Shown: one piece after another, positions 52,303 to 63,400 of the stretch
Layout: every line of letters starts with the position of its first letter
Position numbering within the stretch: the stretch's first letter is position 1
Source: Clostridium aquiflavi
GTDB taxonomy: Bacteria > Bacillota > Clostridia > Clostridiales > Clostridiaceae
Direction: 5' to 3'
Length of the DNA stretch: 64,000 nt
Assembly (NCBI RefSeq): GCF_031344075.1
Contig: NZ_JAVJAN010000013.1
Coordinates: forward strand, 1-64,000
Made by a program: the position numbers and the translations under genes
Notes under the pieces: model-generated
Databases searched by the model: none
Told to the model about the DNA's origin: nothing
Seen by the model: the letters and a program-made list of their open reading frames with translations, nothing else

Positions 52303-52524
52303 TATATTTTAACTTATTTGGATAAAGTATCCACAATGTACTTTATGTATGAATATCTTCTATTTTGAAAATTAAAATAGAAAAAGAGATAGACTACTTA
52401 TCTAGCCCAAATCCATAATTTTTTATTAGTATACATATCCTATTTGTTTCAATTTATATATGAATTATATTTTTTTATCATATATGTTATAATTTAACTT
52501 GGTTTTACTGAAAGGTGTGATTAA

Positions 52525-53271
52525 ATGGAATTTAAAATTAAACCTCCACATAAATTCAAATTAAGAAATATAATGCTTTCATTAATTTTTATATTAGCAT
52601 ATAGTATTTCAACATATGTGACTTTGCAAAAGCCTATCATAATTATTGATCAAAGCTTTATTAATAATAAGATTAAAAATCTATTTATATCTAAAAATGA
52701 AAATATATCTTCTAATGATAATACTGAAAATTATAAAGATAATGGTGTAAACTCAGAAAAAAACAATGGTACTTATGAGCAAAATGTTGAAAGTTATTCA
52801 GATAATTTTACGTTTTCTAAAAATGACTGTACTCCTACCGATTATAGTAAACTTACAATTAACCAATATGTTAGTACATGTGTTACCGAAACTTTTGGCA
52901 AAAAAGATAACCCTTATTTAAGTAGAATACTCTTTTCAAACAATAGTTACACTATATACATAAACATTGGTTTTTATAGAAATAGTGATGAATTAAAAGC
53001 AGCTGCAATTAATGCAAGTGTAGAACTTTACAAATCATTATATACCCTTTATCCCGAAAAATTTGGACATACCTTATTTGGAATTGTCGTTAGTGGTGAT
53101 ACCATAAACAAAAAAGGTGACACAACTCATATAGATGAGGCAGCAGTTAGCTGGTATAATGAAAAAACTCTTGAAGCTTTAGATATTAATAACTTAACTG
53201 TTAACAACTTTAAAGATACTGTTTATCGCTTTTATGATTATCAAAATCAAAGAGGTATTCAAAGAGATTAA
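52525..53271 (+). CDS. Hypothetical membrane-anchored protein
   Basis: 248 residues. A basic N-terminus and one membrane helix (about 15-33) are followed by a low-complexity Asn/Glu/Lys/Ser linker (about 50-95) and a globular extracytoplasmic domain with two Cys (about 100-235), including GHTLFGIVVSGDTI. AAAGGTG precedes the ATG. It is followed 23 bases later by a second membrane protein, so they form a pair. I recognise neither family. Confidence 0.65.
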   Translation: MEFKIKPPHKFKLRNIMLSLIFILAYSISTYVTLQKPIIIIDQSFINNKIKNLFISKNENISSNDNTENYKDNGVNSEKNNGTYEQNVESYSDNFTFSKNDCTPTDYSKLTINQYVSTCVTETFGKKDNPYLSRILFSNNSYTIYINIGFYRNSDELKAAAINASVELYKSLYTLYPEKFGHTLFGIVVSGDTINKKGDTTHIDEAAVSWYNEKTLEALDINNLTVNNFKDTVYRFYDYQNQRGIQRD

Positions 53272-53294
53272 CTTATGAAAGGTAAGATACAATC

Positions 53295-54419
53295 ATGAAA
53301 GATATTAATAATAAACTAAAATTAACATATTATTTTATTTCACTATTTATTCTTTTAATTTCAATTGATGTACTAATTTATGTGTTACTTCCTATACTAA
53401 AAAATAACTTTGCTTTTTTTCTCATTGGAATTTTTAATATCATACTTGATGTAATATTGTGGCTTTGTGTACAACATGGCTTTAACTGGGCTAGATGGAC
53501 TTTTATTACATCTCTCTTTATGAAAGCAGGAATTTTAATTGGCAGTACTTTAGATGATTTATTTATAATTAATCACTTTAATGTTAAATATATAATACTT
53601 ATATTGTATATTTTCATTATTCTTATGCTTTTACTTCCAAAAAATATCAGAAAATATTATAAATTATGTTCAATGCATAATTACTATGTTGAACAATGCA
53701 AGGAATATATTAAATCATGTTATGATATTCCTATAATATTAGATAAAAAATTTAATATTAGTTCTTTTTTGGACGATGTTATAGTAATATCAGCTCAGTC
53801 AATTGTTTATAATTGTTCATTTTCTATAATAATAAAAAATAATATAATTTATGATGACTATTTTCAGCATTACTTTAGAAAGCAAATTAATTCTAAAATA
53901 AAATCTGAAATAAACAAATATGCATTAAAATCAAATGAACCATATGCAAACAAATTATTAAACATATGTATAAAAAGAGAACCTGGAAATGATTGTATTG
54001 AATTCAGCATTGATTCATCTGTTAATCTATTTAAAGAATATAAAAGCAAAATTCCACCTTATGAAATATTTTATGAAAGAAATTCATCTAAAAATAATGC
54101 TTTAAATTTCACCTATTTAATGACTATAGATACTCATGATCTTGAACTTAATATTAAATATATTTATTTAATTTTACACACTCTAAAAAGCTTTAATTAT
54201 AAATTTGATACTATAAGCTTTTATGGTTATGATACACATATAGGTCTTTCCAACAATAAAACATATAATGATTCAAATTATATTATAAAAGAAATGTCTT
54301 ACTCTAAAACATGTAGTATTTTAACGAATCAAGATTTATCTTATATTAACGAAAAAGTTCATTCTTATATGATAAATATAGATAAAAATAACAACTTATT
54401 TAATACATATGTAGAATAA
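53295..54419 (+). CDS. Hypothetical polytopic membrane protein
   Basis: 374 residues. Four hydrophobic segments fill residues 10-115 (for example ISLFILLISIDVLIYVLLPI), then a soluble domain of about 255 residues with no motif I recognise. GAAAGGTAAG precedes the ATG. Second gene of the pair with the membrane-anchored protein upstream. Membrane sensor or transporter roles are open. Confidence 0.65.
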   Translation: MKDINNKLKLTYYFISLFILLISIDVLIYVLLPILKNNFAFFLIGIFNIILDVILWLCVQHGFNWARWTFITSLFMKAGILIGSTLDDLFIINHFNVKYIILILYIFIILMLLLPKNIRKYYKLCSMHNYYVEQCKEYIKSCYDIPIILDKKFNISSFLDDVIVISAQSIVYNCSFSIIIKNNIIYDDYFQHYFRKQINSKIKSEINKYALKSNEPYANKLLNICIKREPGNDCIEFSIDSSVNLFKEYKSKIPPYEIFYERNSSKNNALNFTYLMTIDTHDLELNIKYIYLILHTLKSFNYKFDTISFYGYDTHIGLSNNKTYNDSNYIIKEMSYSKTCSILTNQDLSYINEKVHSYMINIDKNNNLFNTYVE

Positions 54420-54431
54420 ATATTATAATAA

Positions 54432-54466
54432 AAATAGCTAGTAACAAATGAAGTTACTAGCTATTT
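54432..54466. terminator. Bidirectional terminator between convergent genes
   Basis: AAATAGCTAGTAAC/GTTACTAGCTATTT, a 14-bp stem with a 7-base loop, between the membrane protein and Csp-like genes. Confidence 0.82.
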
Positions 54467-54474
54467 GGGAGAAA

Positions 54475-54822
54475 TTACATTCCAGACATTTTTCTACATT
54501 CATCTGCACATGTTTTACATTCTTGTGCACATTTTTGACAATGATCATCTTTAAACATACTACATTCTTGTGCACATGTATCACAAACTGTAGCACACAT
54601 TTTACAGTGCTCTTTTGCAAATTTTCCATTCATAGACATAATCCCTATTGACATTTCACACATCTTTGCACATTCAATTAGTATTTTTACACAAATTCTT
54701 CTATCTTTTAAATCTGGTTCATTAATACATGCCTCAAAACATTCGTAACATGCTTGAGTACATCTACTGCATTCATCAATACATTTTTGATAATTGTCTG
54801 TAGTTGTTGTTACTATCCCCAT
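54475..54822 (-). CDS. Csp-like four-helix-bundle Cys-rich copper-storage protein
   Basis: 115 residues with 20 Cys arranged as CxxC/CxxxC pairs along four helices (for example CIDECSRCTQACYEC and CAQECKTCADEC). This matches the Csp/DUF326 four-helix bundle that stores Cu(I) inside the bundle. No signal peptide, so a cytosolic Csp3-type. No copper exporter is adjacent in the window. Confidence 0.85.
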   Translation of the reverse strand: MGIVTTTTDNYQKCIDECSRCTQACYECFEACINEPDLKDRRICVKILIECAKMCEMSIGIMSMNGKFAKEHCKMCATVCDTCAQECSMFKDDHCQKCAQECKTCADECRKMSGM

Positions 54823-55050
54823 TTAAATCACTCCATTCTTAAATTTAATCTATTAAACAATATTTATTATGTGAATAATAGAAGATTATATTCACATAAA
54901 GCTAATGAATATAATGTTAAATATTAAGTAGCCTTTAAATTGTTCCAGATGATCTTAAGCAGATATTTTGCAATTAAAAAGGAAAAAGAATGATACTTTC
55001 TCTATTTTTAGTAACTATTTTACAGGTACAATATATATTTTATTAATATA
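54823..55050. other. Spacer between Csp-like and UvrA-like genes
   Basis: AT-rich, 228 bases. It holds the upstream region of the Csp-like gene; no strong promoter or terminator was identified. Confidence 0.35.
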
Positions 55051-57303
55051 TTATCTTTGAGTATATTCTAACAATCTTTTTCCAGTCAAGGATGAAGAAC
55101 ATCGTATAATATTTTCTGGATATCCCATATACATCAATTCTCCACCATTAAGGCCTCCGAAAGGCCCCAAATCAATAATCCAGTCAGCATGGCACATTAC
55201 ACTTAAATTATGTTCTAATGTAATGATTGTTTTACCTCGCTCAATTAATTTGGTTAATAATTCTATTAACTTTTGGATATCTGATTCGTGTAATCCAGTG
55301 CTTGGCTCATCCAATATATAAATTTCACCAGTATCATTTAAAAGTGTTGAAGCTATTTTCAATCGCTGAAGTTCTCCTCCTGATAGTGTATCAAGCGATT
55401 GTCCAAGTTTAATATAACTTAGATTTACTTCTTGGATAGTATATAATATTTTTTTTATATCTTTGTCAATAAAAACTGTTAAAGCCTCATCAACTGTGAG
55501 ATTAAGAATATCACTTATTGTATATCCATTATACTTATAATTCAATGCTTCTTTCTTATAACGTTTTCCATCACATAACTCACAAGTTTGTTCCACATCA
55601 TCCATAAATGCAAGGTCTGTTTTAATTATTCCTTTTCCTTTACACAAAGGACACCCGCCTTCTCCATTAGAACTAAATAATGAATGAGATTGACCACTTG
55701 TCTTTCCAAATATAGTTCGGATTTTATCAAACAAACCCATGTATGTAGCTAATATTGAACGAGAAGATGTATAAATTCTTCTTTGGTCTAAAAGGATGCT
55801 ATCTGGATACTTATTACGGAAAAGACGTGTAATCAACGTACTTTTGCCTGAACCTGCTACTCCTGTTACAATTGTTAATGCGTTTTTAGGTATTTTTACA
55901 GATAAATTTTTTAAGTTAAACATTTTTACATTATTAAGTTCATAAAAATAGGTAAAATTTTTATTTGTTTCTTTTATATTATGTTTTTGAGATAAAGCAA
56001 TACCAGTAGCAGTAGAACTGCTTAATACTTCTGAATATGTTCCTTGAAAAATAATTTTTCCACCATGAACTCCTGATTTTGGTCCCATATCAATAATATG
56101 ATCTGCTATTTTTATTACATCAGGATCATGTTCGACGATTATAACTGTATTTCCCTTTTCTTTAAGCCCCTTGAATATCTTATTTATACCAGTAATATCA
56201 TGAGGATGTAATCCAATACTAGGTTCATCAAATATATATAGTATATCATTAAGACTACTATTTAAATGTTTTGACATTTTAATACGTTGAGACTCTCCAC
56301 CAGATAATGTATTAGTTGTGCGGTTTAGTGTAAGATAATCTAATCCTACTTCTTCTAATGTACTTAAGTGCTTGAGAATATCATGAGCGACTGCCTGAAC
56401 TTTTGGTTCGTGGATTGTTTGAATAAAAGATTTTAATTCATTTAATGGCATATCCACACAATCACCAATTGATTTTCCTTTAATTTTACAGGATAAAATC
56501 GTAGTATTAAGACGTTTTCCACCACAATGAGGGCAAATCTTTTCATCAACAAGTTGTTCAATTTCTTTTTTGTATTGTTTTTGCTCTTTTTCTAAAAAGG
56601 AACTTCTGATTCTGGGAATAAGTCCAGTATACTTGGCTGTTTTATGCCAATTGCTTGTAGGGTTATCAGGTATTTTTTCTTCTTCATAAAGCAACGTATT
56701 AAGCTCTAAATTAGAGTAGTCTTTAATAGGTTTTTGAATGTCAAAATAACCAGATTCGGTGTAACGACTTAATCGCCATCCGCCTGGTTTAAATGTAGGA
56801 AATTGAATAGCACCTTCATTTAAACTTTTATCAAAATTGATTAACTTATGAATATCAATATCTTTAACTACTCCTAAGCCTTGACAATAGGAACACATAC
56901 CATTTGTATTATTGAAAGAAAAGTTCATTGAATAACCAACAAAAGGTTTTCCTATTCTCGAAAATAGAAGACGTAACAAGGTATAAATATCAGTAACTGT
57001 TCCAACTGTTGAGCGTACATTTCCGCCTATTTTCTTTTGATCTATAATAATAGACACAGGAAGATGATTAATCTTCTCAACATTAGGCCTGCCATAGTGT
57101 GGCAACAATCGTTGAATATAGGAAGAATAGGTTTCATTCAGCATTCTCTGAGATTCAGCAGCTAGTGTGTCAAAAATTAGTGAAGATTTTCCTGAACCAG
57201 ATAGCCCTGTGATTATGGTGATTTTTTTCTTTGGAATATTTACTGATATATCCTTAAGATTATTTTCATTTGCATGAAGTATCTCAATCATTTCTTCTGT
57301 CAT
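55051..57303 (-). CDS. Short UvrA-like ABC ATPase
   Basis: About 750 residues against about 940 for UvrA. Both ABC halves are present: Walker A GLSGSGKSS (N) and GVAGSGKST (C), and signatures LSGGESQR and LSGGELQR. Four zinc-type CxxC pairs remain (CSYC, CPHC, CPLC, CELC). The UvrB-binding and insertion domains appear shortened. Such UvrA2-like proteins are linked to resistance to DNA-binding drugs rather than to general excision repair. It overlaps the upstream MarR gene by 20 bases. Start choice: GAAGGGG before ATG at 57303. Confidence 0.87.
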   Translation of the reverse strand: MTEEMIEILHANENNLKDISVNIPKKKITIITGLSGSGKSSLIFDTLAAESQRMLNETYSSYIQRLLPHYGRPNVEKINHLPVSIIIDQKKIGGNVRSTVGTVTDIYTLLRLLFSRIGKPFVGYSMNFSFNNTNGMCSYCQGLGVVKDIDIHKLINFDKSLNEGAIQFPTFKPGGWRLSRYTESGYFDIQKPIKDYSNLELNTLLYEEEKIPDNPTSNWHKTAKYTGLIPRIRSSFLEKEQKQYKKEIEQLVDEKICPHCGGKRLNTTILSCKIKGKSIGDCVDMPLNELKSFIQTIHEPKVQAVAHDILKHLSTLEEVGLDYLTLNRTTNTLSGGESQRIKMSKHLNSSLNDILYIFDEPSIGLHPHDITGINKIFKGLKEKGNTVIIVEHDPDVIKIADHIIDMGPKSGVHGGKIIFQGTYSEVLSSSTATGIALSQKHNIKETNKNFTYFYELNNVKMFNLKNLSVKIPKNALTIVTGVAGSGKSTLITRLFRNKYPDSILLDQRRIYTSSRSILATYMGLFDKIRTIFGKTSGQSHSLFSSNGEGGCPLCKGKGIIKTDLAFMDDVEQTCELCDGKRYKKEALNYKYNGYTISDILNLTVDEALTVFIDKDIKKILYTIQEVNLSYIKLGQSLDTLSGGELQRLKIASTLLNDTGEIYILDEPSTGLHESDIQKLIELLTKLIERGKTIITLEHNLSVMCHADWIIDLGPFGGLNGGELMYMGYPENIIRCSSSLTGKRLLEYTQR

Positions 57304-57742
57304 AGTATCCCCTTCTTTCTCCAAAAATTTTGCTTACTTTAATACATAGTTCAGCAAAAAGTACTTGTTCATTTTCAGTTAAAGCGGATGCTGAAATTTC
57401 AGCTAAATGTTCATGTCCTTTCTCAGTATCCTTTAAAAAATTAAACCCTTTATCTGTTAATTCTGTCCAAAGTTCTCTTGCATCATAATTACTTTTCTCT
57501 TGTTTTATATAGCCTATCTCTTTAAGAATTTTTAACCCTTTAGATATTTTAGAACGTGAAACACCTAATCTATTACTTAATTCTGCAGGGAGACTTCCAT
57601 TTGTTTGATATAAACACTCCAATAAATCATACTGAAACCAAGAAATATTATCTGGGTTTATTCTATTTCTTTCAGCAACAAGTTCACATTGAAGTCGTGA
57701 TAAACCTTCTTCTAATTTAGAATTATATAAATTTTTATTCAT
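57284..57742 (-). CDS. MarR-family transcription regulator
   Basis: About 152 residues. A winged helix-turn-helix (NRLGVSRSKISKGLKILKEIG, about 60-80) is followed by a wing with SNYDARELWTELTDKG and a C-terminal dimerisation helix. Start choice: GAGGTG lies 7 bases before ATG at 57742. It probably represses itself and the UvrA-like gene through the dyad at 57777-57790, with release by a small aromatic ligand. Confidence 0.88.
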   Translation of the reverse strand: MNKNLYNSKLEEGLSRLQCELVAERNRINPDNISWFQYDLLECLYQTNGSLPAELSNRLGVSRSKISKGLKILKEIGYIKQEKSNYDARELWTELTDKGFNFLKDTEKGHEHLAEISASALTENEQVLFAELCIKVSKIFGERRGYYDRRND

Positions 57743-57776
57743 AAATAAACACCTCATTAATGTTAATAAAATATAG

Positions 57777-57821
57777 TTTCCTTTTGGAAATTATTTTAGC
57801 ACTTTAATAAAATAATTGCAA
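57777..57821 (-). promoter_or_regulatory. marR promoter with candidate operator
   Basis: TTGCAA (57816-57821), 17-base spacer, TAAAAT (57793-57798) on the minus strand. The perfect dyad TTTCC-AAAA-GGAAA (57777-57790) lies immediately downstream of the -10 box, where a repressor would block initiation. Confidence 0.65.
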
Positions 57822-58060
57822 TAAAGAAATTATATATAATGCTATTAACTAACTCACCTTATTGAAGAGAAGTAAATTTTTCTTTATAGTAGACATAAAA
57901 ATATTTTTTTACTAAAATCCATTATCTAAACAGCGTTATATCTAACTTTATAATATTTTTCCATAATTATTAAATAGTAACACTTTAAGTATAAAATCAT
58001 ATAATATAATATAAATAATAGTTACTAATTCTATAATTAGTGGGGGAACTAAAGATTAAT
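57822..58060. other. Divergent spacer upstream of the 130-aa gene
   Basis: AT-rich region that must hold the plus-strand promoter of the following gene; several TATAAT-like strings occur and none can be preferred. Confidence 0.35.
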
Positions 58061-58450
58061 ATGGAAGATGCATTTGTTATTCAATTAAAAAACTTGGTAA
58101 TTCAATTAGGGGAAGCTGGTGTTAAATATGCTATAGAATCATTAGCTGATTGGATTATTCCTAAAAACACACTTTCTTTAAATAGAGATGGTGATACTGA
58201 AGTAGTTCGTACAGTTTCTCTTGAAGATGGTACAACTTTTGATATAATTGTAAGATTAAAACAGGAAATGGTAACACAATTATTAAGTATAAATTCAAAA
58301 CCAACTTATAATTCATTTATTATGCCATTTTCAGCAGATGAAAACCAATGTCCTAACTATGAAGATAATATATCTCTTCAAGTAAAAGCTTATTCACCTA
58401 GAAGAGGTGGAATTAACCTTATTAATGGTTTTATATCTATAAATTGGTAA
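58061..58450 (+). CDS. Hypothetical protein
   Basis: About 129 residues from ATG at 58061. An amphipathic first helix (VIQLKNLVIQLGEAGVKYAI) is followed by mostly beta strands. No signal peptide, Cys or known motif. GGGGGAA lies 12 bases upstream of this ATG; a GTG at 58040 overlaps that ribosome binding site and is less likely. A strong terminator follows, so it is a single gene. Family not recognised. Confidence 0.6.
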   Translation: MEDAFVIQLKNLVIQLGEAGVKYAIESLADWIIPKNTLSLNRDGDTEVVRTVSLEDGTTFDIIVRLKQEMVTQLLSINSKPTYNSFIMPFSADENQCPNYEDNISLQVKAYSPRRGGINLINGFISINW

Positions 58451-58469
58451 TTTAATATAAAATAAAAAG

Positions 58470-58493
58470 GGTCGCCTTAATTTTGAGGCGACC
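58470..58493 (+). terminator. Terminator of the 129-aa gene
   Basis: GGTCGCCT/AGGCGACC stem with an 8-base loop and T-run, 20 bases past the stop. Confidence 0.85.
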
Positions 58494-58631
58494 TGTTTTT
58501 TTATCAAACAAACTAGATTAAAGTCTTAAATAAGCCATCTTTTCTAGTAAATTTGTTGTTGCAAATCAATTTAATACTAGAGTTTGGTGGTTTTCTATTA
58601 TTTTTTTCTTAGAATTAATTTTGGAAATTAT

Positions 58632-59231
58632 TTAGTTTTTAATTGCCATGAAGTCAGATATGTATTCACTAATTATTATAGATTTCCATTTGATTATATT
58701 AATATATTCTTCACAAGAACGCATAGCTAGAATTGTTTCTTCAAATAATTTATCTAATTCCCAACCAAGCATATCTGCACCTTGTTTAATTACATCACGT
58801 GAACATCCAGCCGCGAACTTCTTATCCTTAAACTTTTTCTTAAGACTTGAAAGTCCCATATCCATAACGCTCTTAGATGAACGAATTCTTGCAGCTGCAC
58901 CAATTAATCCTGTAAGTTCATCCACTGCAAATAATACTTTTTCCATCTGATGCTCCGGTTTAGGTTGTTCTTCTGAGCAAAGTCCGTATCCATGACTAGC
59001 TGCTGCTCTTATTAATCTCTCATCAACACCGTATTCTCTCATAATTTCTTGAGTTTTGCTACAATGTTGTTCTGGATACATTTCAAAATCCAAATCATGA
59101 AGTAACCCTACTATAGACCAAAAGTCTGCTTCATCTACATATCCTAATTTTTCTGAAAAATAATGCATAGTACCTTCAACTGTTAAAGCATGTTGAATAT
59201 GAAATACTTCTTTATTGTACTCAGTAAGCAA
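58632..59231 (-). CDS. HD-domain hydrolase
   Basis: 199 residues. The HD-domain metal ligands lie in FHIQHALTVEG (first His), LLHDLDF (HD) and a downstream Asp in VDELTGLI. HDIG-type hydrolases act on nucleotides or phosphate esters; the substrate is unknown. The start is probably TTG at 59231, right after AGAAAGGAA, because an in-frame stop lies six codons upstream and no ATG exists before the conserved part. Spacing is tight, so the N-terminus may have been altered. Confidence 0.8.
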   Translation of the reverse strand: MLTEYNKEVFHIQHALTVEGTMHYFSEKLGYVDEADFWSIVGLLHDLDFEMYPEQHCSKTQEIMREYGVDERLIRAAASHGYGLCSEEQPKPEHQMEKVLFAVDELTGLIGAAARIRSSKSVMDMGLSSLKKKFKDKKFAAGCSRDVIKQGADMLGWELDKLFEETILAMRSCEEYINIIKWKSIIISEYISDFMAIKN

Positions 59232-59716
59232 ATTCCTTTCTTCTTACAACTCTTAAGTCATAGTAAATATCTTATCTAATAACTATTAAATCTAATTTCA
59301 TAACAACTATACATCCCCAATAAAAATATTATTTACATAATATTTTATTTTTTTATAGACTTTAATTTTACCATATATTTCCTAATAAAACTATGTTACA
59401 ATAGTAACAGGGAGAGGAATTAAAACCAAAAAATTCAAATTAAAGGGAAATATAAATATAATCAATATTCTATAATTGTTAGCTTAAAGTTAAAAATTAT
59501 ATTTGAATGTATTTGCGTAAATAAAAATAGATTCCCATAAATAAAAACCTCTTTATTTTCTTATTTCTCCTTTTATATGTCTATTTACTGAAATATATCC
59601 GTATTCTTAACTATAAATCTTATGTAATAGTCCTTACATAGTTTAATAACAATTGTTAAGGTAGAATATTTCAGTTTTATATAGATTATATTGGACTAGA
59701 AAGAGAGGAAATGTAT
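59232..59716. other. Spacer between the HD-domain gene and a small ORF
   Basis: AT-rich DNA with no recognised gene. It should hold the promoters of the minus-strand HD gene and of the plus-strand 41-aa gene. Confidence 0.35.
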
Positions 59717-59842
59717 ATGAAGATCAAAGGACGTAAAGGAAATAGTTGGTTTGAGATTTTTATTGCAAAAGAAAATGAAAGGTTCTTTGGTATTCTTATA
59801 TTTTTATTTGGAATTGTTATTGTACTACTTAAATATCTTTGA
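59717..59842 (+). CDS. Small membrane peptide (41 aa)
   Basis: A 41-codon frame from ATG at 59717 with AGAGAGGAA 6 bases upstream; a second in-frame ATG lies two codons earlier. A basic start (MKIKGRKG), an amphipathic stretch and one C-terminal membrane helix (FFGILIFLFGIVIVLL) are visible. Composition and ribosome binding site support a real small membrane protein. Confidence 0.5.
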   Translation: MKIKGRKGNSWFEIFIAKENERFFGILIFLFGIVIVLLKYL

Positions 59843-59929
59843 ATATAACAAAAAGACCTTTATATAGTGCATCTCTCCCAAGAAAAACTATACAAAGATC
59901 TTAACCAAATAAAAATATTAATTGCATCT

Positions 59930-59959
59930 TGAGATGGTTCCTTAATTGGAACTATCTCA
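59930..59959 (+). terminator. Hairpin downstream of the 41-aa gene
   Basis: TGAGATGGTTCC/GGAACTATCTCA, 12 bp with one G-U, and a 6-base loop. A T-rich stretch follows only after several bases. Confidence 0.5.
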
Positions 59960-60431
59960 GCCAAAGTTTTAATCTATATAAATTTATTACATATCTATAT
60001 AATATACCTAAATTATACCTTATATGTTACTTATTATACAAATATTTTTTTAATCTCATATTTTTATAAGTCTATTATTTATAATATACAAATTCCTACA
60101 TTAAAATTCATACTATTAATTTTTTAAATTACTCTTTTTCTGTCTTCATTAAATTCATTATAAAAATAGCTTATTATATCATCTTTAATTATTATAGACC
60201 ATTCTATATCATTGTATACATTATAAAAATATCTTGTTAAATATTTTTTATTTAATTACCATTTCATATAAAACTATTTTACTCATTTTTGATACATTTT
60301 ATTCCAATTTTATTTTGTTAACAATTTTATCTAAAACTAAGAAGAAACTATACTCTTGATTAAAATTCAATCATTTTGTGACATCTCCTCTTAGTTCTGC
60401 CAATGGTTTATATCTTCCTTATTTCCATAAA
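59960..60431. other. AT-rich spacer with a possible relic
   Basis: No gene with a start is seen. A minus-strand open frame at 60124-60258 is listed separately. No strong hairpin was found downstream of the GH94 gene. Confidence 0.35.
60124..60258 (-). pseudogene. Possible C-terminal gene relic
   Basis: A 44-codon open frame without any start codon, with protein-like content (VYNDIEWSIIIKDDIISYF) in very AT-rich DNA. One stretch (SIIIK-x-x-II) resembles part of the soluble domain of the membrane protein at 53295. It may be a relic or chance. Confidence 0.25.
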
Positions 60432-63400
60432 TTATATGTATACAAATACATCTATCTTACCTAAATTTCTTGGTATTATGTTTCCATCAATCTTTTCTCC
60501 ATTTATAATTATCTTAGGTTTATCATCTTTAATTTGATTTGAATTACTTGTAACTTGTGAATTAACTAAATTATTTGAGTTTTTCCCTTTATCTATATTT
60601 CCAACTCTTATTACTTTTATAGCATAATCTTCTTTCTCATTTTGAATTTTTATTTCAAATTCGTTCCATGACTTTGGTATACATGGATTTACCTTATAAC
60701 CTTTATCTTCAACCCTTTTTAGACCTAAAATATCCTCAATACCAACTCTATACATCCAGCCTGAAGCTCCAGTATACCAGCTCCATCCACCTCTTCCTCC
60801 GTGGGGCTCTTTTATGTACACATCTGCAGCCATTACATAAGGTTCTAACTTGTAGATACTACATTCAAGCTCCGTCTTTGTATGATTTATTGGATTAATC
60901 ATATTGTAGTATTTTGTAGCTTTATCACCTAATCCAAGCTTAGTCAAAGCTAATATTACCCAAGCGGCTGCATGAGTATATTGACCTCCGTTTTCTCTTA
61001 CTCCTGGTACATACCCTTTTATATATCCTGGTTCAAGATATGAATCACTAAATGGTGGTGCTAATAAAAGTATCAATCCTTTATCCTTTTTCACTAGATT
61101 TTTATCAACAGCTTCCATTGCTTCAAGTGCTCTTTCACTGTGTTTTTCTACTGTTCCTATATAACGTTTATTAGAATTGTAATCAGATTCACTACCAGAT
61201 TTAATTTTCGTAGCACCTGAAATTATGGCCCAGCTTTGTGCTAAAGAATCAATTTGGCATTCAGGATTTTCACGGCTTCCAAGTGGAGTACCATCATCAA
61301 AATATGCTCTTCTATACCAGCCACCATCCCAAGCATTTTTCTCTAAGTTCTCCCTTATAAATTCTTTTTGCTCTTCATAATGAACTTTGGTTTCTTCATC
61401 CTCTTTAATCTGCGCAATTTTAATGAAACTTTCTAAAATAGAGTACAAGAACCAACCAAGCCATACACTTTCTCCTTTTCCCTTATTCCCAACAGTGCTC
61501 ATACCATCGTTCCAATCGCCACTACCCATTAATGGAATGTTGTGTACTCCAAACTTTAGAGCTTTTTTTATAGCCCTTAAACAGTGTTCATATATTGTTC
61601 CTTCCTTTGAAGATTGGTTGACTATTGTATATCTCTCATCTTCACCATCTCTTAAAGGCTCATCTTCAAGATAAGGTGCAGTTTCTTGTAAAATTTCATA
61701 ATCTCCAGTTGAATTAATATATTCAGCAGTAACATAAGGAAGCCATAATAAATCATCACTAAATCTAGTCCTTATACCTGAATTTACAACTGGATGCCAC
61801 CAATGTTGCACATCTCCTTCTACATACTGCCTTGAAGCACTACGTAATATTTGAGCCTTTGGTATTTCTGGATCAACAACTCCAAGTGCCATAGAATCTT
61901 GAAGTTGATCTCTAAATCCATATGCTCCACCACTTTGATAAAATGCACTTCTACTTAAATATCTACAGCTTAAAGTTTGATATAAAAGCCATCCATTTAA
62001 AAGGTAATTAAAAGATTTATCTGGAGTTTTAACTTGTATATTTCCTAGGAAATTTTTCCAATATTCTTTAACCTTTTCTAATTCTATATCTGCATTTCCT
62101 TTAACTTCATATTTTTCAATAACTTTTTCTATGTTTTCTTTTTCTTCCTCACCAAATAAAATTAAAAGCTCTTTCTTTTCACCTTTTTTAAGTTTAATCT
62201 TTGTAGTAGCCGCTAAACAAGGATCATAAATTCCTCCACATCGATTTGATAAATTCTCATTATCTAAGGCTTTTGGTGAAGAAACTTCTCCATTAATTCC
62301 TATAAATTCTTTGCTATCTCCAGTAAAGCTTAAATTCTCTCCTCCTAAAATAGTTAAATAAGAATTAAATTTTCCAAAATACTCACTGTAAGGATTGAAT
62401 CCTCTAATGAATCCACTGTGATATACATAGCTAGCACTATTAGATTCCTCACGTTCTATATTTATATTACTATTTTCTTCAAATTCTCCATGAATATATG
62501 TTGAAACATATCTAGTACTATCATACTCATAAACACCCATTACAAGCTTTGCATAATAAAATAAAGAAATTTCTCTATCATTTTCACTTAAATTTTCTAA
62601 AGTTACTTTTTGAATTTTTATCTTCTCTTTTTTAGGCGCAAATACTTCTAGTTTTCCTTTTAAATCATAAGCAGTATGACTAAATTCAGAATATCCAAAA
62701 CTATGTTTTATGAAGTAATCTCCTGAATCTCTAAGTGGTTTTGGTGTTATGGAAAAATAATTATAAGAATAATCATCTCTAATATAGAGTGCTTCTCCTA
62801 ATGGATCCCTAATATAATCATTACTCCAAGGTGTTATCTTATTTTCCCTAGAATTCCCACACCATGTATAAGATGAACCACTCTCAGATATATGAAATCC
62901 AAAATCATCATTAGAGATGACATTAATCCAAGGTGCTGGAGTATTTTTCAAGTTAGAAAGTTTTATCAAATAACTATTATCAAGCTTACTAAATCCACCA
63001 TATCCATTAAAGAAATCTAAATCTTGCATATTAAAATTTTCATCAAATTTCTCTATATTTAAGTCTTCCTTATTCATGGACTTTCCTATGCCATCTTCTT
63101 TTTCTGCTACCTTTAATCCGTGAATTAAATCCTGTTTTTCTAAAAAGTCTATATCATGATCATATTCTTTATATTCTGTTATATTATCATCTAGATTTGG
63201 TATTACTTCATCTGCAACCTCTAATTTATAGTTGATATTTAGAGGCTTAGCTTCCTCTTCTAAATTCTTAGTTTCTACCTTGTTAGGTCTTTTTTCTAAC
63301 AAATTGTTCTTGCCTTGTGGCATAAAGTTTTCTTCATGATTATCATCTAATATGTTATTGTAATTACGTTTATAACTTTCTTCATCAACAGATTCCTTAT

